Shown here piece by piece: positions 18,364 to 30,107 of a stretch of 64,000 bases of DNA. A model generated the notes under the pieces. It saw only the letters and a list, made by a program, of their open reading frames with translations. It was not told where the DNA came from and ran no database searches. The DNA lies in contig CALGUG010000007.1 of assembly GCA_937902315.1 (NCBI GenBank), positions 89,014-153,013 of the forward strand, written 5' to 3'. The DNA is from an uncultured Chloroflexales bacterium. Lineage in GTDB: Bacteria > Chloroflexota > Chloroflexia > Chloroflexales > Chloroflexaceae. The stretch's first letter is position 1. Each line of letters starts with the position of its first letter. Both the position numbers and the translations under genes were made by a program.

Positions 18364-19033
18364 ACATCATCTCTTCAATCGCTTCTGCTGCTAGGCGGAT
18401 GGCTGTCGAATCTGCTGGGAAGTCGGAGCCTAGAATGGCACCACGTTTCACCCGAGCAAGGATCGAAGCTTGGATCTTGCTGCTTAGTCTTTAACCTTAC
18501 TTACTATCTACATCAAGATTAGGACCGAAAAATAAGTTTCGGCGTCAACACAGAGAGGGAATATATTGTTTGAGCATAATAACATACTATGTTTGGCAAT
18601 ATATGACGTTTTGTTTATGCAGGTTTAAAGCCACCAGATTAGCTTGATATTTTTTTTACAGCGTGGTAATCAGCTATTCTATTACGAAATTCGCTTGAAA
18701 ATGGAAAGCTTTATTCATTTTGCGGCGAGCTGCAACGTATCATAATATTCAGAACCAAAAAAGCCACGATTCTTGCTGTACTAATGGTTTGATCTGCCTT
18801 TCTCCTCTTTTTGTTATATCCTCAATTTTACAAATATTTGTTTATATCATTGTTTGCTGAAAGATGCTTTTGGGTGATACTTTCGCTCTATTTCTTGGCG
18901 CTCCTACGTTTTCCTCGCTATTCATTGTAGTTCATTGTGCTTGCATAATGCCATCAGCGGGTAGCCTTATGGTGTCGAGCAAATGTTTCCATTGGGGGCG
19001 GCGAATAGACCGCATGGATGGGCGATCTGTTGG

Positions 19034-19050
19034 TAGCCGTAGGCGGACGC
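19034..19050 (+). repeat. Dispersed intergenic repeat A, copy 6
   Basis: TAGCCGTAGGCGGACGC stands alone, preceded by GGATGGGCGATCTGTTGG, a flank shared with copies at 34064 and 53720. Confidence 0.8.
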
Positions 19051-19108
19051 GCTTGGAGTCTTTTTTTGGCTAGAACTGTGACCGTAAGCGCAATATGTTT
19101 GTTGGTTA

Positions 19109-19151
19109 TTGAGGAAAGAAAAGCGCCCCTACTGAAGTAGTAGGGACGCTT
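19109..19151 (-). terminator. Terminator of the TolB-lipoprotein gene
   Basis: A 13-bp stem with one mismatch (AAGCGCCCCTACT / AGTAGGGACGCTT) is followed on the minus strand by TTCTTTCCTCAA. It lies 24 bases after the stop codon. Confidence 0.8.
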
Positions 19152-19174
19152 GGGAGAAGCTGTTTGCTGAAGGA

Positions 19175-20971
19175 TTATTGTTGAAGATCGCTGATGGCTC
19201 GATCGGCTTTGTAGCTGCTGGCGCGCTCGCCTTTGGCGAGATCCCAGATCCACAGCTCGCTGCTGCTGCTGGGAACGATCGTGAGCGGCCCGCGCTCGCC
19301 GGGTGCCGGTTGTTGAGCGATCACATAGGCGATTTGGTCGCCATGAACGGCGGCGGCATTGATTGCTATCAAGCTCGTGCCAGAGGCCAACAGCTCTATC
19401 TTGCCGCTGTTGATCACTCCGAGACTATAGCTTTGCACCAAGGTGCTGATGCAGTCGTTGCTCAAGAAGAGCAGCCCGCCATCGTCACGCCAGCCCAGTG
19501 CGCGCGTCCAGTAGCCATCGCTCATAATCTCGATCTCTTCGCCTTCTGAGTCGAGAATGAGCAGATCGCTGCCCGGGTTGCGTCCGCGTTGGGCCTCAAC
19601 TGCGAACTGCTTGCCCTTCTTGTCGGCCAAAGGTCGCCCAAGAGTGATATAGCGGTCGCTGATCGTGAAGGCGGCTCCGATGTCGTTCTCGGTGCCATCG
19701 TCGAGCAAGAAGAGCGTGCTGCGACCATCTTGGGTATCGGCGCTATAGACCAGCTTGTCGCCTTCGAGCCACTGGGGCGCGAAACGGTTCCACTCGTCTG
19801 TGCCGCCAGCCACGCGGGTCGGTGCGCCACCAGTAGCGGCGACCTTCCAAATGCTGCGCTGAGTGGGGCGAATGCCGCTTTCATCGACGCTCCAAGCGAT
19901 CTGTTTGCCATCGACGCTCCAGGCCGGATCGGCGCAATCGAAGCCCGCTCGACCGATCTCTTTGACATTGCTGCCGTCAGCGTTCATCACAAACAGGCTG
20001 CTTGGGCCCGCCGCATCGCCATAGCTGGCGTCGGCTGTTGTGGCGCGACAGAAGGCGATTTTTGAACCATCTGGGCTGACAGCGAAGGCGATCTCTTCTT
20101 GAACTGTTTCGGTGAGATTGGACGTTTTGCCTTCTTTGTGTTGCCAGATGTCGCCCTCTTGCAAGAAGAAGAGCGGCGCAGCGAATTCGGGCGCTTTGTT
20201 GCTGAGCGGAGCGGTCAGAGGATCGCTCGATTCAACCAACTCGGTTGCCTTGGCTGTCTCTAAGATCAAGCGCTCGGGATCGTGCATCAAGGTCAGGTGG
20301 AAGCGCAGCGGTTCGCTGATTGGAATGCTGAAGGTCAGGCCGGCATCGCTGGCTGCATCGTAGCGGGTCTCGACGTGGGTCAGCACGCGGGTGCCGCTCA
20401 GCTCGAAGGTATTGGTGATGATCGAGTTGTTGAACTGTTCGTCGTGCAGCCAGTCTGGCAGATGTACTTCGAGCACGTAAGGACGTGTCGCAGCAGGCTG
20501 GCCTGTCAAGGCGACGAAATCGCGTTCGCTTAGACAATCGGCTATGGCGCTGAGCGGAGCCACCCCAACCGTGTTGGTAAAGGTGAAGGTGATGCGTTCG
20601 AAGGCCGGGAAGCTATTGGCAGTAACATCCGTCAACTGTGCAGAATAGCGCCCGCCATCTGGGTCTCCCACTTGCTGTCGACAGTAGCTGAAACCTTGCA
20701 GTGCTGGATTGCTGGTTGGCGTCGGGGGCAGCGGAGTTGCGGTTGCTGTTGCCGACGCGGTTGGTGTTGCCGATGGCCCAATGGTTGGCGAAGAGGTTGC
20801 CGTCGCCGATGGCGTAAACGTAGTTGTCACCGTGGGCGTTGCCGACGGTGTCAGTGCTAACACTGTTTCGCGTTGCGCGATCTGCTCCTGTTCGATTACG
20901 GTGGTTTGCTCGCAGCCTGCTAACAGCAGAAGCAACACCGCAAGAGCAGCAAAGAGGCGTGGATGTATCAT
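19175..20971 (-). CDS. TolB/WD40-like beta-propeller lipoprotein
   Basis: This 598-residue protein has a lipoprotein signal peptide (LLLLLAGC, lipid Cys20) and a Thr/Ser/Pro/Ala-rich linker (about 43-95) that would lift the body off the membrane. A domain of about 190 residues follows, then PD40-type propeller blades (AFSPDGSKIAF-like segments such as AVSPDGSKIAFC, DPAWSVDGKQIAWS and APQWLEGDKLVYS). Such propellers bind proteins or ligands at the cell surface. It lies 15 bases behind the degenerate response regulator in the same direction, so the two are likely cotranscribed and possibly functionally linked. The start ATG at 20971 has no clear ribosome-binding site, consistent with coupling. 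The function is unknown. Confidence 0.85.
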   Translation of the reverse strand: MIHPRLFAALAVLLLLLAGCEQTTVIEQEQIAQRETVLALTPSATPTVTTTFTPSATATSSPTIGPSATPTASATATATPLPPTPTSNPALQGFSYCRQQVGDPDGGRYSAQLTDVTANSFPAFERITFTFTNTVGVAPLSAIADCLSERDFVALTGQPAATRPYVLEVHLPDWLHDEQFNNSIITNTFELSGTRVLTHVETRYDAASDAGLTFSIPISEPLRFHLTLMHDPERLILETAKATELVESSDPLTAPLSNKAPEFAAPLFFLQEGDIWQHKEGKTSNLTETVQEEIAFAVSPDGSKIAFCRATTADASYGDAAGPSSLFVMNADGSNVKEIGRAGFDCADPAWSVDGKQIAWSVDESGIRPTQRSIWKVAATGGAPTRVAGGTDEWNRFAPQWLEGDKLVYSADTQDGRSTLFLLDDGTENDIGAAFTISDRYITLGRPLADKKGKQFAVEAQRGRNPGSDLLILDSEGEEIEIMSDGYWTRALGWRDDGGLLFLSNDCISTLVQSYSLGVINSGKIELLASGTSLIAINAAAVHGDQIAYVIAQQPAPGERGPLTIVPSSSSELWIWDLAKGERASSYKADRAISDLQQ

Positions 20972-20986
20972 GCAATGTGTACCGAA

Positions 20987-21673
20987 CTAGTCGCCGGGCA
21001 GAACCACTTTGATCCAGCCGCGGCGCATGGCGTAAACCACCGCCTGGGTCCGGTCATTGACCGCCAGCTTGCGTAAGATGGAAGAAACGTGATTTTTGAC
21101 CGTTTGGTTACTGATGTCGAGCTGCGAAGCGATCTCTTTGTTGGTTCGTCCAGCCGCCACCAGTTCCAGAACTTGTAGCTCACGGGGCGAGAGCGGCGAA
21201 TAGATGCTCTGGGTATCTTCGTCGACCGCCATCTGCCTGAAGGTCGCCAAGACCTGTGAGGCTACATCTGGTAATGATAACACAAGGTCGTTAATTGGGT
21301 AATCCCCTCGACGTACTTCGTTGATGGTACGTAGCAGCTGTTCCCAAGAGGTATTGCGCGGCACATACGCCGCTACACCGGCGCGGATGGCCTTGACGAC
21401 GTGAGGACCATCCATATCGGCGCTGAGCAAAATGACGCCAACGTGAGGATGGGTGCGTTTAATGGCGTGAGCGACCTCAAGACCATTAACACCAGGTAAA
21501 TCCACCTCCATCAACACGAGATCTGGATCAGTATAATCGACGAGTTGAATCGCCTGTTGTCCGTTACTTGCTTCGCCAGCGATCTTGAAGTCGGGGAGCA
21601 TGCTCAGGTGATGGCGAATCCCCTCGCGGAATAATGCATGTGCATGGACTAAAATGATGGAGGTAACACTCAC
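20987..21673 (-). CDS. NarL/LuxR-type regulator with a degenerate receiver domain
   Basis: This 228-residue protein has a receiver-like domain (about 4-120) and a C-terminal LuxR-type helix-turn-helix (about 160-225: LSPRELQVLELVAAGRTNKE and TVKNHVSSILRKL). The receiver aligns with NarL proteins, but the acidic pair is His10-Ala11, the phosphoacceptor Asp is Glu56 (LVLMEVDLP) and the conserved Lys is Arg106 (AYVPRN). It should not be phosphorylated normally and may be constitutively active or respond to another signal. GTG 21673 is chosen because GGGGAGG lies 7 bases upstream; an upstream in-frame start at 21763 would add 30 residues unlike the family. It is followed by the TolB lipoprotein gene. 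Confidence 0.9.
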   Translation of the reverse strand: MSVTSIILVHAHALFREGIRHHLSMLPDFKIAGEASNGQQAIQLVDYTDPDLVLMEVDLPGVNGLEVAHAIKRTHPHVGVILLSADMDGPHVVKAIRAGVAAYVPRNTSWEQLLRTINEVRRGDYPINDLVLSLPDVASQVLATFRQMAVDEDTQSIYSPLSPRELQVLELVAAGRTNKEIASQLDISNQTVKNHVSSILRKLAVNDRTQAVVYAMRRGWIKVVLPGD

Positions 21674-21984
21674 GGGAAAACCCTCCCCTAATGAATGCCG
21701 CCCTGCGCACTTGTGGGAGCGTAGGGTGAAAGAGCAATCTGAATAAACACACCTACCGCGCAAGAGTGCCGCACGGCAGTGGGCGGGTGCCTACACGGCG
21801 AATAAATCCTTTACACAAGGATAGGAGCATTATAGCTTATATCAAACAGTATTACAAGCTATTTGCTCCGCTAATTCTGTGCTGCTGTTCAGATTCGCGG
21901 GAACAGCCGTTCGAAGCAAAACGTTTGATTTGTTTGCTAGGAGCGGCTGTTCTCTTGCTCTTAAACGTAAATCAAATGGTAGAT
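21674..21984. other. Intergenic region, regulator promoter and inverted repeat
   Basis: This 311-bp stretch holds the regulator promoter (21829-21857) and an inverted repeat GAACAGCCG...CGGCTGTTC with arms near 21900 and 21943, separated by about 35 bases. The latter is too wide-looped for a clear terminator of acnA. Confidence 0.5.
21829..21857 (-). promoter_or_regulatory. Sigma-70-like promoter of the regulator/lipoprotein pair
   Basis: On the minus strand TTGTAA and TATAAT are spaced by 17 bases. The leader to the GTG at 21673 would be about 150 bases. Confidence 0.6.
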
Positions 21985-24774
<2,790 letters not shown>

Positions 24775-24878
24775 GCTCTTCTCTCTCTCTTCAAGCAAAC
24801 GAAGCACAGCCAGTCAATATGGCTTCCACAAGCCATGTTTCGGCAGTCGTCCGTTTCTGTATTACCAGATCTAGTCTT

Positions 24879-24907
24879 AGTATATCCTCGTATGATCTAT
24901 CTGTCAT
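24879..24907 (-). promoter_or_regulatory. Promoter of acnA
   Basis: On the minus strand ATGACA and TATACT are separated by exactly 17 bases, each one base from consensus. The leader to ATG 24774 would be about 100 bases. Confidence 0.65.
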
Positions 24908-24989
24908 TATCTATCTATAAATCGATTCCATAGATATTTTCTATGGATACACTGGCGTTGAAGTCCCTTGCATCCATTCGATCCTTGGC

Positions 24990-25177
24990 GCGTCCGCCTA
25001 CGGCTATCAGATCGCCGCCCTCCCATTCGGGCCATCGCTCAGCTTGCAGCGATGCGCTTTGTTATCGCAGATATGGCAATGGTACGCTGAGGCACAATGC
25101 TCGCCGTCGGCTCAGCCGACGGCGAGATAGAAACCCCGTTTTGAGGGTATGGGATGTTGGTAGCCGTAGGCGGACGC
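24990..25177. repeat. Inverted pair of repeat A (copies 7 and 8)
   Basis: GCGTCCGCCTACGGCTA (24990-25006) faces TAGCCGTAGGCGGACGC (25161-25177). Between them lies a near-perfect 25-nt hairpin (25101-25125, TCGCCGTCGGCT / AGCCGACGGCGA). The right copy is followed by AGGCCGCCAAAGGCTTGAAG, the distal motif. Confidence 0.88.
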
Positions 25178-25249
25178 GCTTGAGACTGTATGGAAGGGAG
25201 AGAACAGGCCGCCAAAGGCTTGAAGGAAATGCGAGAGCATGGCTATATG

Positions 25250-25290
25250 AACATGAAAAAGACCTGCCAAGCCTAGGCGCTTAGCAGGTC
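25250..25290 (-). terminator. Terminator of the ABC ATPase gene
   Basis: GACCTGC and GCAGGTC (25261-25290) form a stem, followed on the minus strand by TTTTTCATG. It lies about 30 bases after the stop codon. Confidence 0.8.
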
Positions 25291-25321
25291 TGTAAGGCTC
25301 GTTTAAAGGGCGAGGTTCACT

Positions 25322-26269
25322 TTAGACGATGCCTTGGGTGACTTGCATAAAGATATCTTCCAGATTGCTGACCTGTCCGGCGAAGTGGGTGATCTGTGCG
25401 CCGCCTTGGATCAAGCGCGTCAGAACGTCGCTGATGCCTTGTTCGTCGCCGTTGTAGTCGAAGTAGATCGTGTTGGACTCTTGGGGGTCATCCGAGACGC
25501 GCGTATCGAGCACACCCGGCATGCCACGAATCAGCTCGATAGCCGCCGCCGGCTCGCTGAGTAGACGAACCTCGTAGCTGCGGTGAGGCTGAAGCGAGCG
25601 CATAATCGTATCGACATCGCCCGAGGCCAGCAGGCGCCCGCGCTCGATGATCCCGATATGGGTACACATCTCGGCCAGTTCGCTCAAGATGTGCGAGCTG
25701 ATCATAATCGTTTTGCCCAGTAGGCGCAGCTCTTTGAGCAGCTCGCGTAGCTCGATGCGGGCGCGCGGGTCGAGACCGCTGGCCGGCTCGTCTAAAATCA
25801 GCAGGGCGGGGTCGTGTACCATGGTGCGCGCCAAGCTCAGGCGCTGCTTCATACCGCGCGAGAGGCCCATCACATAATCGTCGCGTTTATGGCTGAGGTC
25901 GACCAGTTCGAGCAGTTCATCGATCAAGCTGTTGCGTCGTTCGGCAGGGATATCGTAGGCAGCGGCGAAGAAGTCGAGATATTCCCACGACTTCATGTTG
26001 TCGTAGACGCCGAAGAAGTCGGGCATAAAGCCCACAACTTTGCGCACCGCCCGTTTGTCGCCCAACACCGAATGGCCCGCGATCCACGCTTCGCCGCTAG
26101 TGGGTTTGAGCAGTGTGGTTAGAATGCGCATGGTGGTTGTTTTGCCAGCCCCATTCGGCCCAATGAAGCCATACACAGCCCCTTGTGGGATCTTGAGGTT
26201 GAGGCTGTCGAGCGCGAGATTCGAGCCATAACTGCGGGTCAGGTTGACGGTTTCGACAAGAGTTGACAT
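25322..26269 (-). CDS. ABC transporter ATP-binding protein
   Basis: This 315-residue ATPase has Walker A GPNGAGKTT, Q-loop GFMPDFFGVY, signature GLSRGMKQRLS, Walker B LLILDEPASGLDP and the switch His in ISSHIL. It belongs to the ABC-2/CcmA-like group often found with gliding- or exopolysaccharide-type membrane proteins. The C-terminal part (about 225-315) is the usual extra domain of this group. It is the last gene of a run that includes a DUF4350-like membrane protein and a bacterial-PH protein; the first likely works with it. ATG 26269 matches the family start; an ATG at 26287 overlaps the upstream gene and is an alternative. No ABC-2 permease with six helices lies beside it, so the transport partner is unclear. 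Confidence 0.9.
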   Translation of the reverse strand: MSTLVETVNLTRSYGSNLALDSLNLKIPQGAVYGFIGPNGAGKTTTMRILTTLLKPTSGEAWIAGHSVLGDKRAVRKVVGFMPDFFGVYDNMKSWEYLDFFAAAYDIPAERRNSLIDELLELVDLSHKRDDYVMGLSRGMKQRLSLARTMVHDPALLILDEPASGLDPRARIELRELLKELRLLGKTIMISSHILSELAEMCTHIGIIERGRLLASGDVDTIMRSLQPHRSYEVRLLSEPAAAIELIRGMPGVLDTRVSDDPQESNTIYFDYNGDEQGISDVLTRLIQGGAQITHFAGQVSNLEDIFMQVTQGIV

Positions 26270-26276
26270 AAGCGTA

Positions 26277-28223
26277 TCACTGCCCATTTAAACGAATGAC
26301 ATACAAGCTGGTGGCAGCTTGATTGGCTGTGCTGCCATTGATCTGAATATCAAGGGTGGGTTCATCGACCCAAGCGATCAAGAAGGCGCTGGTGGGGTCC
26401 GAGATGCCCTCGCGCGTGAGCTGATTGATATTGACAGCCGACCAATTTCTTCCGAAGACGTTTCTTATGATCTCTGCGCGGTCGAAGGTATCGGTATCTC
26501 CCGCGTTTGTTTGATAGGGGAAGTTATGCTGTTTGAGCGAACAGTCGATCGATTGGGTTTGGCCGGGGGCCAGATCGCCGAGCAAACAGGAGCTGTCGCC
26601 TGCAACAACCATGCTATCTTTGAGCGTAATCGAACTGGTGTTGGTGACTTCTCCTCGAATGACACCGTCGATGATGGCATCGGTGTCGTATTCCAGATTA
26701 TCGATTCTTACATCAGAGCGTACTTGGGCTACCGAAGGCAAAAACTTCTCGATACGATAGCTGCTGATCGAGGAGACATCGACCAAAACATCGTTGATGC
26801 GAGTCGCGCTTTCGTCCCAGTCGAGCGTAAATTTCGTTTCTGAAAAGTCGAAATAATACTCAGCTCTCACTAGGCTTTGGCTGGGGAAGGCCAAGTCGAA
26901 TTGGCGTCGTTGGGGCGAGAAGAGCCCGACCGCTGATTGAACATAGGCGTTCTCTCCGCCCTCTACGCCCTGCAATACACTGATCTGGAAGACGATCGGC
27001 TTGGTGCCACGGAGCAGAATTCCGTAGCCGTAGGTTCCGGCAGCGAATAGGAAGGTGATCGCAGGGATGGTGATCCATGCTAGGTTCGGGCGACGGATTT
27101 TGCGCAAGATCAGATAGTTGAGTGGGCCGATCACAAAGATGTACAAGCTGATGAAGCAGAAGAGTGGAAAGAAGCCGGGTAGTTCCAGCTCTGGGAGCGA
27201 GATCGCTCTATCTACATCGCTCATCGAGAGTTGTGTATTGCGGAAGGGGCGTAAAAAGGGCTGATTGTAAGAGAGCAGGTTCAGCCAAAAGTCGATCTCG
27301 GCCTCCCAGCCTTGCAGCGCCGCAACATCGAAGGCCACAAAGATCACATCGCCCATACCGACGCGCTGCTCGACCACCAGTCGATCGGAGGTCAGCGCTG
27401 TGGCTCGCTCGGCTAAGCTAACTTGATTGCTGGTTGTAGCCGAAGGTGGATCGATATCGGGGCGTTGGCTGAACTGGCTCAGCGATGCAAGCGGTGTATT
27501 GGGCTGCAATGCTCCGATTTGGGCTGGAAGCAGCTCTTCTAGGCCTAATATGTTGTGGCTGGCTGCTGCACCACCGCTTACAACCAGTTGACCGCCTTGC
27601 TCGACCCAATCGCGCAGGGCGTTGCGTTGCTCTTGCGACCACTCGCTCATATTCAGATCGTGCACAACGATTGTGTCTAGCCCAAACAAGAGCGAGGCGT
27701 CATTGGGGAAGCTGGCTGGATCTAGAGCGATCGTCGTGATCGAGCGCGGATCGTTGCCCCCAATCGCTTGGTTTTGCAAGCGCCCGAGCAGACCGCTATC
27801 GCTGCTCAAGAGCCCGAGCATAAACTGGTAATCGTCGTTGTGGCGCAGGCTCACGACCTGCTCTAGCAAGACCTTCTGATTCTTGGCGTCGATCACACGC
27901 AGTTGACCGTTTCGAGCAAAACCCTGGGTTATGGCAGCGAAACTAACCTGCTTACTCGATCCGCGCGGGAGGTCGATCGTTTGGCGAAAGACATCTCTAT
28001 TGTTCTGGTTGGTGAAAGACCATTCGAGAATAGCAGGAGAGATATCTTGACCGCTGTTGGTGACCGTGACCACAATCGGGAACCAGTCACCAGAGCGGTA
28101 GGCGTTGTCGTAACCAGCAGTAATGTCAACGGAAATAAGCGGAGGGTTTTGGGCGCTACTGGTACTAGGTAGTAACAACATACCCAATACCAGTATTACG
28201 ATCAACCACGAACGTCGGAGCAT
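26277..28223 (-). CDS. Membrane protein next to an ABC ATPase (DUF4350-like)
   Basis: This 648-residue protein has a signal peptide (about 1-25, LIVILVLGMLLLPSTSSAQ), a long extracytoplasmic part with a beta-sandwich (about 25-130) and a Rossmann-like, glutamine-amidotransferase-fold region (about 140-300). Two adjacent membrane helices follow, at about 350-410 around FFPLFCFISLYIFVIGPLNY and LAWITIPAITFLFAAGTYGY, then a further extracytoplasmic beta-rich domain. The GPLNYLILRKIRRPNL segment is typical of large membrane proteins encoded beside ABC-2-type ATPases. ATG 28223 starts at the signal peptide; the longer reading frame begins in Gln/Lys-rich sequence out of frame with the upstream gene. 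Its stop lies 7 bases ahead of the ATPase start, so the two are coupled. Confidence 0.78.
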   Translation of the reverse strand: MLRRSWLIVILVLGMLLLPSTSSAQNPPLISVDITAGYDNAYRSGDWFPIVVTVTNSGQDISPAILEWSFTNQNNRDVFRQTIDLPRGSSKQVSFAAITQGFARNGQLRVIDAKNQKVLLEQVVSLRHNDDYQFMLGLLSSDSGLLGRLQNQAIGGNDPRSITTIALDPASFPNDASLLFGLDTIVVHDLNMSEWSQEQRNALRDWVEQGGQLVVSGGAAASHNILGLEELLPAQIGALQPNTPLASLSQFSQRPDIDPPSATTSNQVSLAERATALTSDRLVVEQRVGMGDVIFVAFDVAALQGWEAEIDFWLNLLSYNQPFLRPFRNTQLSMSDVDRAISLPELELPGFFPLFCFISLYIFVIGPLNYLILRKIRRPNLAWITIPAITFLFAAGTYGYGILLRGTKPIVFQISVLQGVEGGENAYVQSAVGLFSPQRRQFDLAFPSQSLVRAEYYFDFSETKFTLDWDESATRINDVLVDVSSISSYRIEKFLPSVAQVRSDVRIDNLEYDTDAIIDGVIRGEVTNTSSITLKDSMVVAGDSSCLLGDLAPGQTQSIDCSLKQHNFPYQTNAGDTDTFDRAEIIRNVFGRNWSAVNINQLTREGISDPTSAFLIAWVDEPTLDIQINGSTANQAATSLYVIRLNGQ

Positions 28224-28254
28224 AAAAATTATCCTGAATCTGTGCGTTTGAAGA

Positions 28255-30075
28255 TTAAGGCGAGTTCGATTTTTTGGGTTGCGCTTGCGAATCATCTTGC
28301 GCTTGAGAGGGAGCCTGTTTTGCTTGAGCTGCCTCTTGTGCTTGAGAGGAAGCCTGTTGTGTTTGGGCTGCCTCTGGAGGATTCGGCTTGGCTTGCTGAA
28401 CCGCTTCCATTTGAACCGTTGTCGCATCTGGCGATGTCGACGGCACATGACTTACTGGGGTTGATGGTGATACTTTCGTCGTTGCATCGGGCGACGCGCT
28501 GTCGGCGGAAACCGCAGGCACGACCAAGGTCTCGGCATCGGGCGGGGCGGTTGGGCCGTTAGCGACCGCGGGAGCTGCAGGAGCCGCTGGTGGATTGGCG
28601 GCGGCCTCGCGAATCTCGCGGCGACGTTTTTGGGCTTCGTGATAATGTTGTAAGAGCGTTAAGGTATCGTTTAGGCTGCGCTCTTTTTCGCCCTTTTTGT
28701 ATTCAGCGAGATAGTCGTTGATGGTGGCGGCTACATCGGGCGCATTCGGCACATGGGGGAAGGTGAATGCACCGCCCGAGCCGGCCGTCTCGGCGAGCAC
28801 GTTGCCAAAGCCAAAGATGCCGCTCCAGAAGGTTACTTTGAAGTTAACGTTCTGTACCGAACCCAAGGCAGCAGTGCGTCGATCTTCAGGGCCGAAGGGC
28901 TTCTTCTGCACATCAATCAGTTTATCTGGCTCGAGAATATAGGCGTCGTTGCGATAGTCCTCGACCTCCCAGACCATCCAAAAGACACAGATGCCCACGA
29001 TCAGAATCGAGACAAGCACGAACCAGCCGCCGGTTAAGATGCCGAGGCGTGACGACAGAATCAGCAGGAAAAGCGCTAGGAAGAGCGTGCCGATCGGCTG
29101 TGCCAGCTTTTGAACCAAGAAGATCCAGTGAGGGCGCCAAGTAATCGTACCCTTCTCGGAAGAGATTTTTGGATTGGCATCGAGCACCCAGCGCAACAGC
29201 AAGGGCATGGGCTTTTCGACCACGCGCGGCGCGGGGCGGGTGGACGGCGGCTTTACGTTATAGACTTTTTGCTCGACCATCGAACGGAAGCTATCGGCGC
29301 TCTGTTGGCCGCGCAACTTCCGTACTTCGGCGTTGATCTTGGCTTGGGTTTCGAGCGGTTGATTGGCTCCTGCAAAGACCATTTTGCGATCGGCGTTGGC
29401 TGAGCGGATCACAATCGTGCCATATTTGAGCCAGTGTTGAGGATAGGTATTGGTACTTGCGGTCACATTTTGAATATCGTCGATAAAGAGTTGTTCTTGT
29501 ACATGGCGAACCAACAAAACTTCATCGTCGATGATGACGCGCAAATTGGTGATCACCAATTGGTCATTGGTCCAGTCGAAAAAGACATAGACGCAGAGCA
29601 GCAGGAAGATGATGACCAAGCTGAACAGCACGATATTGAGCCCATCGAAGGGTGTGGCATAGAAGCGGTTGACTTCAAACAGGCGGCCGCCCTGATAGCG
29701 GAACCAGAACAAGGTCGCGATGACGCCAGCCGAAAGCAGCATAATCAATTGGCGGCTGAGGTTGAGTTTAATACGACGGCGCCCCAAGACCCAGGTCAGT
29801 AGAATCGCACCGAAGGCGAGCGCCAACAGCGTATTGACGAGGTCGATCTCGCCGGAGATATCGGCGTTATCAAGCAAAAATACGCCGCCGATCGCGCGAT
29901 AACCTGCGATCGCGCCACAGATGGCCGCGCAGATCAAAGGGATCATAATCCGTTGGATGAGGACGATCCAGTGACGGCTGGTAACAAACAGGATCTTCTC
30001 GCCCGGTGCAAGGTCGATATCTCCAATCGCATTTCGTTCTGAAATCGTCCGACCGATACGTGCTGTTGAGGCCAT
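28255..30075 (-). CDS. Bacterial-PH-domain membrane protein
   Basis: This 606-residue protein has an N-terminal region with about four membrane helices (40-140), a bPH2 domain (about 150-230: NDQLVITNLRVIIDDE and VTASTNTYPQHW), further helices near 300-340 and a second PH-like domain (about 345-440: YRNDAYILEPDKLIDVQKKP). It ends with a disordered tail rich in Ala, Pro, Ser and Gln, with Gln/Ala repeats such as QEAAQAKQAPSQAQ. PH domains of this type bind membrane lipids or partners. It follows cmk and precedes the membrane/ABC pair in the same direction. The function is unknown. The Gln-Ala tail is compositionally unlike its neighbours. Confidence 0.82.
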   Translation of the reverse strand: MASTARIGRTISERNAIGDIDLAPGEKILFVTSRHWIVLIQRIMIPLICAAICGAIAGYRAIGGVFLLDNADISGEIDLVNTLLALAFGAILLTWVLGRRRIKLNLSRQLIMLLSAGVIATLFWFRYQGGRLFEVNRFYATPFDGLNIVLFSLVIIFLLLCVYVFFDWTNDQLVITNLRVIIDDEVLLVRHVQEQLFIDDIQNVTASTNTYPQHWLKYGTIVIRSANADRKMVFAGANQPLETQAKINAEVRKLRGQQSADSFRSMVEQKVYNVKPPSTRPAPRVVEKPMPLLLRWVLDANPKISSEKGTITWRPHWIFLVQKLAQPIGTLFLALFLLILSSRLGILTGGWFVLVSILIVGICVFWMVWEVEDYRNDAYILEPDKLIDVQKKPFGPEDRRTAALGSVQNVNFKVTFWSGIFGFGNVLAETAGSGGAFTFPHVPNAPDVAATINDYLAEYKKGEKERSLNDTLTLLQHYHEAQKRRREIREAAANPPAAPAAPAVANGPTAPPDAETLVVPAVSADSASPDATTKVSPSTPVSHVPSTSPDATTVQMEAVQQAKPNPPEAAQTQQASSQAQEAAQAKQAPSQAQDDSQAQPKKSNSP

Positions 30076-30107
30076 AGCTTCATCCTTACACTGCTCGAAG
30101 ACGTGTC

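Larger units (their letters stand above)
18364..19174. other. Gene-free stretch upstream of the S8 gene
   Basis: About 800 bp, AT-rich between 18500 and 18860, must hold the promoter of the S8 gene on the minus strand, but none is clear. Near the right end are a single repeat A copy (19034-19050) and the terminator of the lipoprotein gene (19121-19151). Confidence 0.6.

Noticed and set aside
21900..21952. GAACAGCCG/CGGCTGTTC as a terminator of acnA
   Set aside because: The loop of about 35 bases is too long and no T-run follows on the minus strand; kept only as an inverted repeat.
28224..28448. An extended start of the DUF4350-like gene
   Set aside because: The extra 75 residues are Gln/Lys/Arg-rich, antisense-like, and overlap the end of the PH-domain gene; the signal peptide starts at 28223.
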